From Anaeramoeba flamelloides (Eukaryota; Metamonada; Anaeramoebidae), in the NCBI GenBank assembly GCA_027625915.1, contig JANTQA010000008.1, forward strand, positions 7,495,501-7,559,500: a DNA stretch of 64,000 nt. The letters run 5' to 3'. Within the stretch, counting starts at the first letter, position 1. Each line of letters begins with the position of its first letter. Below the pieces are notes generated by a model, which saw only the letters and a program-made list of their open reading frames with translations, was not told the DNA's origin and did no database searches. Position numbers and translations under genes: made by a program. This document shows, in pieces, positions 35,701 through 45,825 of this stretch.

Positions 35701-36322
35701 ATGTACAGTGATTCGGACAATTTTTTTCAAAAAAAAGTATAAGGTTCCTGCTGTCAACATAATCCCTGGAAAAACTGTGCCCCCAACAACCCTTCCAAGT
35801 GGGTACCAAGACATGTTATCAAACCAATTTAAAAATTTAAAAAAACCGTTTTCTACTAAATAAATGGTCGATCGATAATTAAAATAAGGATCAAACTCGT
35901 GGATTACTGATTCAAATCTAAGGACAGAAAATAATCGAACAGAAAATGCTGGTTCATCGAAAAGGTAAAGAAAGTGTTTTTGTTTGTTTGGGGGTAAGGA
36001 TAAATTATAACAAAAATAAAAGGAAAAAAAATTGAAATTTTGTTTTTTTGTTGTATGTTTTTTTGAGTGCTCAATGTTGGAGAAAGGAAGAATGTGTTGG
36101 CAGGAAAGAAAAAAAAAATAACTAAAAAAGAAAAAAAAGTAAAGAAAGCAGAAAGGAAAAACAAGGTGAAAAGCTCCTGTTTGTTGTTTGGGAAAGAAAG
36201 GTTTTGTGAAAAAATTTATTGAAATGTTTGTTACCTAAAACATAAATTAATCCTAAAATTAGATACCTGTGTGCTGAGTCTCTTCGAACACCTTTTTGGA
36301 AAATAGATGAAATTGGTTTCAT
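28227..36322 (-). CDS. STT3: STT3, catalytic subunit of oligosaccharyltransferase, three exons
   Basis: Exons are 36322-36235, 35948-35217 and 29563-28227. Phases agree (1, 1), giving 718 residues, close to other eukaryotic STT3 proteins. STT3 transfers the lipid-linked glycan to Asn of N-X-S/T sequons in the ER lumen. Key elements are visible: the first acidic motif EFDPYFNYR with D49, DNE within [15 protein letters not shown] at 350-353, the WWDYG signature at about 544-548 within [16 protein letters not shown], and [14 protein letters not shown]. Multiple hydrophobic spans fill the first two thirds, and a Lys/Asn-rich cytosolic-type loop (about residues 445-470) is expanded by simple repeats. 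ATG 36322 fits the family's short N-terminus. Intron 2 is 5653 bases and its acceptor follows a run of 32 A. It is head-to-head with RPS14. Confidence 0.95.
29800..29952 (+). repeat. Dispersed repeat E, copy 2 (STT3 intron)
   Basis: Matches 10005-10165 in the PP4 intron through GATTTATTGTT, CTGTTAAAGAGAGGA, AAGTGACTAAATT, AAAGAGTGAATAAACATA and CATTTTAAACTTAAT. Relative to gene direction it lies antisense in STT3 and sense in PP4. Confidence 0.6.
30200..30560. mobile_element. Foldback element in STT3 intron (~360 bp)
   Basis: The left arm (ATGAATGTTGTAAAAAATAG, then CAATTTTAGAGATAAATA and AGAGTTTCATGCATTTAT) is matched by the reverse complement of the right arm (TTGAATGTTGTAAAAAAATC, then CAATTTTAGAGATAAATA and AGAGTTTCATGTATTTAT). 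Arms of about 95 bp surround ~170 bases. This is a MITE-like structure; no other copy is seen in the window. Confidence 0.75.
30670..30900 (-). mobile_element. Element B, partial copy 3
   Basis: In reverse orientation this matches the middle part of copies 1 and 2: GTGAATCACAATTTTTGAAA then AGAGCATTACCC, TTTTTTATTACAGAACTTTC, and GACATTACATAGTCTCAATT. The outer third on each side is missing or unrecognisable. Confidence 0.7.
32075..32335. repeat. Imperfect inverted repeat in STT3 intron
   Basis: GTTTTCTGTTTTAATAGAGT then GAAGTC on the plus strand is mirrored by GTTTTGTGTTTTAATAAAGT then GAAAAA on the minus strand, around a centre with TAAATGTGGTGTAGAGGCTG. A loosely similar segment (AGTGAAGGATCGTTCGTTAA then ATGTGGG) occurs at about 45110. 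Support is moderate because of the AT-rich context. Confidence 0.35.
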
Positions 36323-36773
36323 CTGTGAATTAAGGGCACTTAAAAAAGAATAAAACTCGAGAAATAGAAAAAGGAAAAATAAAAAATATTTTATATTTTT
36401 TTGTTACCTTTATTATCTATTCTACAGTCTAAATCCTTATAATAAAAAAACTAAGACTTCGTAAGAATCACAAAAAAAAAAAATCAAGAATTTAAACAAG
36501 ATCAGTCTTTCCAATCTCAAAATAAAAAGTACTCTTTTGAACCAACAATTTTGAATTACAAATTAATTTTTGTTTGAGTATTTAGATCAACTCTTAGTTC
36601 CATTGAACGAAAGTTACCTTAAAGAATTAATAGAAATTTGAGAACAATTGATAATTCGTTCACTTTTTGATTTTTTTATGAATTTATTCAAGAGTAATTC
36701 ACTTTACAACATCAATTAAAACTTTGATAATTCTAATCATTTTTTTTTAAAATTCTTAAATAATTTATTTGTC
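36323..36773. promoter_or_regulatory. Shared 451-bp spacer between divergent STT3 and RPS14
   Basis: The start codons of STT3 (minus) and RPS14 (plus) face away from each other across 451 bases, so both promoters and 5' leaders must lie here unless more upstream exons exist. It is AT-rich with runs such as A11 at about 36473. No recognised box was identified. Confidence 0.5.
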
Positions 36774-37665
36774 ATGAGTCGAAGAAAAAAACAACAAAAG
36801 AAACAACAAAAAGATACCGAAGAAAAAAAAATGGGACCTTTAGTTAAAGAAGGCGAACTTGTTTTTGGTGTTGCACATATTTACGCATCTTGGAATGTAA
36901 GCCTTTGAGCCCATCTCTTTTTTCTCAAAAAAAATTTTTTTTTATTTTTTTTTTTTTGCTTTTTATTGAAATTTTTTCTTTTTATTTTGTGACATCTCTT
37001 ACTTCATAAAAATAGGATACATTCATTCACATAACAGATCTTTCAGGAAGTGAAACCATTGCACGAACATCAGGTTTGAAAATTTATTCTTTTTTTCTTT
37101 TGTTTGGGTTGTGTTGTCTGTACATTGTGTTTCATTAATTTCGATTTCTTTTCTTTTTGTTTCTTATTCAAAAAAAAACAAACAAACAAACAAACAAACA
37201 AACAAACAAACAAACAAACAAACAAACAACAACAACAACAGGTGGACAAAAAGTAAAAACAGATCGTGATGAATCTTCACCATATGCAGCAATGCTTGCT
37301 GTTGTAGACATTATTACGAGGTGTAAAGTATGTGTTGCAATCTCTTTTCTTTCGACAAATTACCTTTTTTTTAGGATCAGTCCATACAAAAAAAACACAA
37401 TTATTAATCTTCTCTTTGCTTTTTGTCTTCTTGAAAAAAAATAAAAAAAAATAAAAAAAAACAAAAGGAATTAAATATTAATGCACTCCACATAAAAATT
37501 AGAGGAAGAGGCGGAAATAGAAGAAGAAGACCAGGTCCAGGTGGACAAGCAGCCATGCGTGCACTTGCTAGAGCAGGAATGAAAATTGGAAGAATTGAAG
37601 ATGTCACACCAATCCCAACTGATGGAACTAGAAAACATGGTGGTAGAAGAGGAAGAAGACTCTAA
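36774..37665 (+). CDS. RPS14: Ribosomal protein uS11 (S14 of the 40S subunit), four exons
   Basis: Exons are 36774-36896, 37016-37073, 37242-37327 and 37468-37665, all with GT-AG introns (phases 0, 1, 0), giving 154 residues. The family core is unmistakable: [55 protein letters not shown] and the basic C-terminus [10 protein letters not shown]. It binds 18S rRNA in the platform of the small subunit near the mRNA exit channel (family knowledge). The N-terminus is Lys/Gln-rich and variable, as in other eukaryotes. Introns are short (119, 168 and 140 bases), unlike those of its neighbour STT3. Two acceptors follow CAA repeats or an A-rich tract instead of pyrimidines. Confidence 0.97.
37179..37240. 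repeat. (CAAA)n then (CAA)n microsatellite at an RPS14 acceptor
   Basis: About 12 CAAA units run into CAA units and end directly in the CAG acceptor of RPS14 intron 2. Confidence 0.9.
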
Positions 37666-38487
37666 AGTTTTTAAATTTGTTTTTTAACATAACTCAGTTA
37701 TTCTTGATCTTCTTTTTTCGTCTTCATCCATCACAATAGAACATTTTTTTTAAAAAAAAAAAAAAAAAAAATATTACACAAAATTTACAATTTCAGTATT
37801 TAAACAATAATAATTTTATCCCACACCCTCTTTTTTATGAACCTACTTTTTTAAAACCTTAAAGAATTGGTCTAATTAAAACACTGAAGGGTCTCGCCAC
37901 TTATACTTGTACTTTATTTATACCCAAGGAGTGAGTTACTCTCTAAAAATGACATGTAAAAGTTAACCATTTTTGGTTTTAGTAAATGAAAAGAAAATAT
38001 TGGTAAAAACCCAAAGGATTCCAAAAGACAAAAATTTCAAGCTTTATGAATACAAAACAAAAATTTCATTTTTTTCTTCTTTTAAATTTACAAACAACTA
38101 AGCTATTTCCCAAAAAGCAGGGAAAATTAATTTTAAAATAACTGTATCCGATTTAAACTAGTTCTAATGGAATGATTTAAATACCTAAAAGTTTTATTCA
38201 TAAATAAGTTCTACATAATAATTCATTTTTTTATTTATTATTGTATTACATGAATAAAAGATATCAAAGTTTCAGATCTAGATTTTATCTGATTTTTTTT
38301 CGGGGTAAAAATTGTTCGTTTTTTTTTTCTTTTTGTTCCTAAAAATTGTTTTCTTTCTAATATGTGAAACTTGTCAAAATTTCTATTAAAATGGAAGACT
38401 TATAACTGTATTTTAGTGTTTTAAAAAACATTTATACCCTTATTATGTGCCAAGTTTTTATTGGATTTTAGTCTTATCTCAACACCT

Positions 38488-38516
38488 GTAAAAAATTGTG
38501 ACTAACCTGAAATAAT

Positions 38517-38561
<45 letters not shown>

Positions 38562-39087
38562 TTTAGTATTCAAGAACAACACATAATTAAATCTGATTTG
38601 TAATTCAACTTTAAATCATTCTAAATATAAAAAAACCTGAGATTTCAAAAATTAAAAAAAAATAAAACCAAAAACGAAAAAAAAGTGAGTCACAATTTTT
38701 GAAAAGAGCATTACCCATTTTTTATTACAGAACTTTCACTGAAAAAAAGTTAAGAACCAGATTTTTTATGAATAATTAAATTCATTTTAAAAGACATTAC
38801 AGAGTCTCAATTTTAGAAATGATTATTTCTCTTTTTGAAGATCTTTTTTTTTTCCACATGATCTTTTCCATAAAAAAAGTAAAAAAAAAAACAGAAAAAG
38901 AAAAATTTTGAATTAAAAAAAAAAAGAAAAATATAAAAATTTGAAAAAACAAAACTAAATTTTGCAAAATTAGAAAAAATGATTCTGATCTCTAAATTTG
39001 AGAATATTTTTTTTGATAAATATAAAGGATAAACCCTCAAAAAAACTTCCATTAACATTATATGGTGAGTCAAAATTTTTGAAAAGT
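38488..39087 (+). mobile_element. Element B, copy 1 (~600 bp)
   Basis: The left end (AAAAAATTGTGACTAACCTG then AAATAATAAATTGA) and right end (GGTGAGTCAAAATTTTTGAA) form short terminal inverted repeats around GTGAGTCAMAATTTTTGAA. An internal copy of the same motif lies at about 38685 (GTGAGTCACAATTTTTGAAA). Similarity to copy 2 at 43053-43663 extends end to end. It carries a (TA)n tract at 38524-38559. It has no coding capacity and is probably a non-autonomous DNA transposon. Confidence 0.8.
38524..38559. repeat. (TA)n microsatellite
   Basis: About 18 TA units within element B copy 1. Copy 2 has an A-run at the corresponding place. Confidence 0.9.
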
Positions 39088-39769
39088 GGTTTAGTTTTGT
39101 TCAAAAAAAGGTGGTTTTTTTTTTTTATTATTATTATTTATGTATATTTGGAACTGGATATTCTGAAATATATATATATATATAATAGACACCGATTGAT
39201 CAATTATTAATATTTCTCTTAATTTCACATTAGTAAAATGCATATATAATAATATTTTTTGAAAAAATATTATTTAAAATAAATAAAAAAAACATTCACA
39301 ACATCCTTGAAAATATATGAGAAACTTTTCATTTTGGACCAACTACTTTTTTCTATAAAAAATCTATTTTCAATTTGATTCAATTTATGATCGAGTTTTA
39401 ACTTTTTGTATTCGTTAAAAATCCAGGACAATTAATATTTTGTTTTCATAAAGGTTATCTAATTACATAAAATCAAAAAAAAAAAAAAACAATTTGAGAT
39501 TCAAAATTATAAATTACTAAACCTTAAAACCGTCAGAGAAGTGCACAAAAAATTAATAAAATATTTTTTTATATTTGAGGTTCATTTCATATATTTGATT
39601 ACCATTTCTAAAAAATTAAGCTTTTTTTCATTGATTTTTTTAGAAATCTATCATTAACTTTATTTTGATTTATTTTTAAATTGGAATTAGTTCTAAGAAA
39701 ATATAGATGTTTTTTATTTTTTTTCCATTTTTTCTTCTCTGGATTTTCTGTATATTCAGAAGATGAATT

Positions 39770-40110
39770 ACATATAAAAAAGATAACGCCGATAATTACT
39801 GATAGTTATATATTAAAATACGAAAGTGTGTAATTTGAAAATTAAAAAGAAAAGGCAGAGGCTTAATAATAACAATTTTTGAAGCAAATTTTATCAAAAA
39901 GAAAAAAGAAATTACAAAAAATAAATAACCAACACAAATTAAACCTCAAAAAAATTAACAAAATTAAATTAAATTAACAGAAGTATTGTGGTTGTCATTT
40001 TGAGTGTTATTAATTCGAGATAACGTTTTTCATTTTTTGCTTATTTTTTTTTTTTGATTTTTTACTAAAAAGCTTTCTATAAAAACATTTCCCCCTTTTT
40101 TTCTCTTTTT
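39770..40110 (+). repeat. Diverged copy of the right end and flank of the leftmost element
   Basis: It aligns with about 2565-2915. Shared blocks include GAAAATTAAAAAGAAAAGGC (near-identical to the arm at 2680-2700), AAGTATTGTGGTTGTCATTT (AAGTATTGTGACTATGATTT on the left) and CATTTTTT-GATTTTTTAC. The similarity continues past the apparent end of the element at 2797, so the repeated unit may be larger than the TIR pair suggests. Confidence 0.55.
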
Positions 40111-40535
40111 TCTTTTTTCTCTAATCCCTACATTTTTTAACTATTTTCTTGTTAACCTCAAAAATAAATTTACGGTACCATCCGATCGCCACCCTTGATA
40201 AATTATAAAATCCATGATTTTAAGCTAAAAATCCATTTAAGAAAATTTAATTAAAACGGAATTTTGATTATAATTATACTAATTTGATAAATACCGAAAT
40301 AAATATGAATTTTATTCATTTTTTAAATTAGATTTTACTAGATAATAGTTGTGTCTCTTTCCGAATAAATATATTTATTAAACAATATAAATTAATATTC
40401 TTATTTTTTTATTTTCAAATACTGATACTTATTTTTATTTCAATTACCATTTCCTATATGATAAATATTTTATAAAATATTTACATATTGGAAATATAAT
40501 AATAAATACCAATTTTTCACAAAATAAAATATGTT

Positions 40536-40722
40536 TACAGCCAGTTCCACTTTTAAGACAGAAACCCCAACAAAATTTAAGGCACCAAAAATAATCACAA
40601 ATTAAGACACACAATTCAAATTCTAGTAAAATAATTTGTATAAAAAAATTCCACATAAAGTGCTTTAATTTGAGATTTTTCTGTGTCTTAAATTTCATTG
40701 AAATTTTGTATATGAAAAGTTT
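40536..40722. mobile_element. MITE family A, copy 6
   Basis: Begins TA-CAGCCAGTTCCACTTTTA. The arms carry TTTAAGGCACCAAA, AATTAAGACACACAA and, on the other side, TGTGTCTTAAATTTCATTGA. The right outer end is degenerate. Confidence 0.8.
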
Positions 40723-41654
40723 AACCGAATGTTTTCTTCTGACAATTATACTACAAAAAAAATCTAAAATATTTCATTTTTTTCAAAATACAATTAGTTA
40801 CTTTTTGAATTTAGAAATATTTGTATTTTAGATATTTTTAAATTTCCGATAATTAATGAAAAATTAAAATATTAATTCTTCAATTTAACTACTTGGATTG
40901 ATTTTATTTTAATAGAGATATACTTCCCATTTTTTATTAAATAAAAAAAATATTTGATCTTACTTGGAATATTTTCTTTTCTCGGTTTCTTAGTTGATAA
41001 GATATATTTTAGACAATTCATATATACAAAACATATAAGTATATAATATCAATAATTACATATTGGAGATATTTGCAGTCTTATAATGTAATTCTGACTC
41101 TTTAAAATAGATTTTTAGAAGAAAAAAAAGACAGTTTAGGATTGTTCCTAATTAAACTCAAAATTTAGTTAAATTTTTTAAATAAGAATTCTATTTCAAT
41201 TTATTTTTATATTTTTTTTATTTCTTTGATTTAATTAATAAATTACCATTTGATGAAACAAAATTTGAATTCAAAACCAATTTTAAAAGTTTCAACACCT
41301 TAAAATATAATTTAGTAGATATTTACTTTCTTACAATTTATTTTTTTATTTTTTTTTTTCTTTACCTCTTTTTTGTTTTTTTAAAAATTCAATTTGAAAA
41401 AAAAATGTTTGAAACTCAAAATTAACTTTAAGAAAAGTGAGGTTTTGTATTTTCTTTTCAAATCCATACAGGTACAAGTAAAAAATCTTATTGCCAATAA
41501 TTGAAGTTTCCTAAAGAAATTGAGAATTTTACATGAGATGTTCCAATGATAAAACTCCAAAAATTTTTTTAACATTTTTTTTTTTGAAATTTAAGGTCTG
41601 CTCGGGATTTTATTTTATGATTATCGAATCTAATACAAAGTTTATTATTTCTCG

Positions 41655-41853
41655 TACAGTCATATTCACTTTTAAGGCACAAACTTTCAACTAAATTTAA
41701 GGTGCAGAAAAATCTCAAATGAAGGCATAACATTTGTAATTTTTTTTTACAAATTATTTTACTAGAATTTGAATTTTGAGCTTTAATTTGTGATTATTTT
41801 TTGTGCCTTAAATTTCTTTAAAAGTTTGTACCTTAAAGGTGAAACTGACTGTA
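41655..41853. mobile_element. MITE family A, copy 7 (both ends intact)
   Basis: 199 bases from TA-CAGTCATATTCACTTTTA to AAAGGTGAAACTGACTG-TA. Each arm has three spaced motifs of the type TTAAGGCACAAA. The whole copy is nearly one long inverted repeat. TA at both borders and CAGT ends point to a Tc1/mariner-type MITE (inference). Confidence 0.88.
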
Positions 41854-43052
41854 TTTATAAACAATGTAAGTTTGTTTGTTTCTTAAAAATAAAGTGAATT
41901 TTTCATTTTTGGCTGGGAAACTTTGAGTGAAATGGGGTTTATGTCATAGTATAAAATAGATTTTGAAAAAAAAAATTAAACTAAAATTTATAAAATTTCA
42001 GACACAATTATTCTTTTATTTAATCCAATGATATCCATTCTAAATTTTCCTTTATTAATTTTATTTTTATAATGTGCCTCATACAAAAGGTGATATCAAT
42101 GGTTATTCTAAAAATCAATTTTTTTCAAAAAAAAAAAAAAAAAATCAAATTTTCAGTAAAGCAAAATTAAGTTTCAAATGTTTCGAATCAATGATTCTAA
42201 TTTGGACTCCACTTGAATTGAAATTCTCAAATTTAGTTATTTAAAAATATTCTTTTAACCAGATTAGACCTTTTAATAGTCTAACACTTAACAATAAATC
42301 CAATATAGTGCAACAAATGGGGGCATAACATTTTTACTACTTTTTTGGGTATAATTGTTTGACAGTTCTTGTCCTTTGAACTTTATATACCACTTAATGA
42401 CAATTTATAAAATATCCTTTTCATTTGAGTTGTTTCCAACATTTGTTGTGGGTTTTTCTGTCATTCCAAAAAAAAATATATTCTATTTTTAGAAAAGTTA
42501 TTAAAAAAAGTACATTTTACAAAATATAGCCATTAAAGGACAATCTAAATTAAAATTTTCAATGGAGGTGTATGAGTTCAAACCCTTATTTAATTAAACT
42601 ATTTATCTCTTGAAATCTAGAAAACTCGGAAATATCAAATTGTTTGGAATTTACCAAATTTTTAACTTACTAAATTCGTTGGATTTAACCAAAAACTAAA
42701 ATAAAACCATTTTTGATCTGACTTGATTTTTTCCAATATTTTTATTGGAAACTAGAGAATACTTGTCTTAGAACCAGAAATTTCAGAATTGTAGTGGGGG
42801 AGGATAACTAAAATCAATTAAGAATTAAATTATGTAAATACCGTTTTTTTCCAATTCATAAAAGTAAATTTTTATTTCAATATCTTAAATCAATATTAAT
42901 GATTATGGCTACAATCAAATTAGAAGAGTAAAAATGTTGCAATTAACAGCAGAATTAACTAAGAAAGTTTAATTTATTGTCTTAAAATATCATTTCTAAA
43001 CAATGTTATAAAGATCTTCGGATCTTCAACTCAAAAACTAGAAAAATAAACT

Positions 43053-43410
43053 CTTTTTCAAAAATTGTGACTCACCTGAAATAATAAATTGAAAAAAAAA
43101 AATTATCCTTTAGTATTCAAAAACGATTAATAATTACATATGATTTGTTATTCTCTTTTAAGTCATTCTAAATCTATAAAAGCCTGATATATTAAAAATT
43201 AAAAAAAATAAAACCAAAAAACTAAAAAAAAGTGAGTCACAATTTTTGAAATGAGCATTACCCATTTTTTATTACTGAACTTTCACTGTAAAAAAGTTGA
43301 ACAACAATATTTTTTACTAATAATTAAATCAATTTTCAAAGACATTACATAGTCGAAATTTTCTTAGTGATTATTTGTCTTTTCGAAGATTCTTTTTTTT
43401 TTCCACATGA

Positions 43411-43488
<78 letters not shown>

Positions 43489-43663
43489 AAAAGAAAAACA
43501 AAAGAAAAACAAAAATTTGAAAAAGCAAAACTAAAATTTGCCAAATTAGAAAAAATGATTCTGATCCAAAAATTTGAAAATATTTTTTGTTAAGAATACT
43601 GAAATAAACCTTCAAAACAACTTCCATTAACATTATAAAGTGAGTCAAAATTTATGAAAAATA
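43053..43663 (+). mobile_element. Element B, copy 2
   Basis: Left end TTTTTCAAAAATTGTGACTC then ACCTGAAATAATAAATTGA; right end AAGTGAGTCAAAATTTATGA. It matches copy 1 over its length, including the internal GTGAGTCACAATTTTTGAAA at about 43231. It contains an A-run of 69. Confidence 0.8.
43418..43486. repeat. Homopolymer of 69 A
   Basis: The longest pure A-run in the window, inside element B copy 2. Its length may be uncertain in assembly, and it produces a spurious poly-Phe frame. Confidence 0.95.
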
Positions 43664-45825
43664 GTTTATTTTGGAATGTGAAAGATAATTTTTCATTTTT
43701 TAATTGGAAAATAAGGGTATTTCAAATTACTAATAAAGGTAAATTAAGAATTATTCTTCTTGATCTCAAAAGAAAAAGAGTTTAATAAAATTAAGTTTTG
43801 AATTCATACACCTCTATTGAAGATTTTATTTTAGATCGTCCTTAAATGGTTAAATTCGTTTTTTAAGGGGGTAAGTACATTTTTTATTTTTTGAGTAAAC
43901 CATTTATGTTATACTGAATTCTTCAAATCATTTCTTTAACCAAATATATTGACATTTTCATAAATACCAGAGTGGAATATATCCTAGTATAAGATATTTT
44001 CATACCAATAAAAAAACTGAAATCAAAAAAATGAAAAAAATGATCAAAAAAAAATTAATAAAACTCATTTATTACTTGGTCTTATCTATAACATTTTACA
44101 CAATTACTTATTTTTGATTTGATTTTATTTTTAATTCTTTATGAAAAAAAAATTTGTTTCGTAAATTTTTGATAAACAAATTACTTTTTATTTCTAAAGA
44201 ATTTCCAAAATGAATTTAAAAATCCTATTTTCATTTAATAAGTCTAATTCTAGTTTTATTTCAGAAAATCAGAGATTTATTTAATTCCTCTTGAGAAATA
44301 GAGGTTTATTGGACAAATTCGTTTGATTTTATCATTATTTATTTTCCATTAAAATGAGAACTCAAAATAAATCCGAATCTGATTGAAATTTATTATTGAA
44401 TTTTTGAATTATTTTTATTTGAATCTTTGGTAACTGTTTTTTGATTCCAAAAATTCAACCCCTTTATTTTAATTTTTATAATAGTACTCTTTGTTTTGGC
44501 TTTGTTTGATAAAAATATTTGAAAATTGAATTTTAAAAGCAAATTTGTTACAAAAATGTTTATAAAATAATAATAAAAAGTAATGGGGCTAGAAATTCAA
44601 GGAAAAAAATAGTTTGTATTCATACAAAAGAAGAATATAAAGAAAACCAATCTTTGAAAATAGGCTTTTATCGATTTTTTTTTTTTTCATTCTTGATTTC
44701 AATAAATTTATTTGGAATAGTGATCTTTCGTGTTTGGTCTTCTAAAAGAAAATATTTGTTTCAAATGCACACACCCTTTTGGGTATTTTTTTTGGTTTAC
44801 TGTTTGATTAATTTCAATTGTTCGTATAAACACATTTATAGATCCAAAACCAAATTTAATTAAACTCAAAGATTGAATCAAAAAAAATGTTCAAAAAATC
44901 GAAAAATTTAAGATTCAACTCTGAATTACTTTGATTCTTTTCTTTTCACGAATAGAGTAGTGAATGGTGTTTTGGTTCCAAAGTTTCAATATCTGGTGGC
45001 ACTCAAAAAATATTTTTTCAGTAATGTTCACACAATTAAAATTTTTTAAAATGGGAAAATGTACTTACTTCCTTAAATAAAAACTTTTTACAAGTTTGCT
45101 TTTTTAAAAAAGTGAAGGATCGTTCGTTAAATGTGGGATAACTAGAAATAGACTTTTTTTACAAAAACTTTTCCCATTTACATATATAAATCTTTCAAAA
45201 AGTTTTTATTTTGAAAAGTTCAAAAAAAATGTACTCACTTTTTAGAACTAAATAAGTAATTTTTAGACTTTTATTATTAAACAAATTAACCCAAAATCGT
45301 TTAAACGGGATCAGTGATCAATTGTATTTCTTCTTCTGAATTTGATCATTAAAAGAAATATATCCAATATTTTTATCTTTTTAAAATGTGAAATTTGTCA
45401 AAAAAGACATGATCAAAAGAAATATTTTTTTTCTGCAACTTAAACACTGAAAAGCTTTTCGGAATTATTAAGATTCACAAATTCTTCTTCTAAAGTAATT
45501 TTTTAAGATGCGAAAAGAATATTTGTATACTCAAATTTTCAAAAAAAAACCAATTTTCGAAAACGATGCCTTCTGTTAAGATGAATGGAAATTTTCTCTT
45601 TATTCCGTTTTTTTGGTTGTGTGTTTTCCCTAAAATGAAAATTGTTTTTCACATAAAAAATATTTTGTACAAAAATAAAATAAAATTTCCTTTTTTGATC
45701 TCTAAAAACAATCTATAAACAACAAAAACGGGACAATGAAAAATATAGTAAGTGTTGCAAATTTTATTTCACAAAGAGAATGAAAAAAAAAAATTTGATA
45801 TTTGGAAATTATTCCACAAAAATTT

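Larger units (their letters stand above)
42500..43895. mobile_element. Inverted-repeat element D with element B nested inside
   Basis: The left arm (about 42505-42635) contains CATTAAAGGACAATCTAAAT and CAATGGAGGTGTATGAGTTC. The reverse complement of the right arm (about 43760-43890) reads CATTTAAGGACGATCTAAAA and CAATAGAGGTGTATGAATTC. Arms are about 130 bp. Element B copy 2 (43053-43663) lies wholly within, so it is probably a later insertion. No protein domain was recognised. Confidence 0.7.
37666..45825. other. 8-kb repeat-rich intergenic region
   Basis: No gene is supported between RPS14 and the orphan minus-strand gene. It holds elements A (two copies), B (two copies), D and a segment related to the right part of the leftmost element, all listed separately. 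Phe-rich open frames are products of T-runs. Confidence 0.5.

Noticed and set aside
35904-36164. Minus-strand frame between STT3 exons 1 and 2
   Set aside because: It overlaps intron 1 and the start of exon 2 in a different frame; the STT3 exon is fixed by protein similarity.
37179-37229. CAAA array considered as a possible CRISPR or satellite
   Set aside because: It is a plain tetranucleotide microsatellite without spacers.
43364-43648. Poly-Phe frame
   Set aside because: It is produced by the 69-base A-run in element B.
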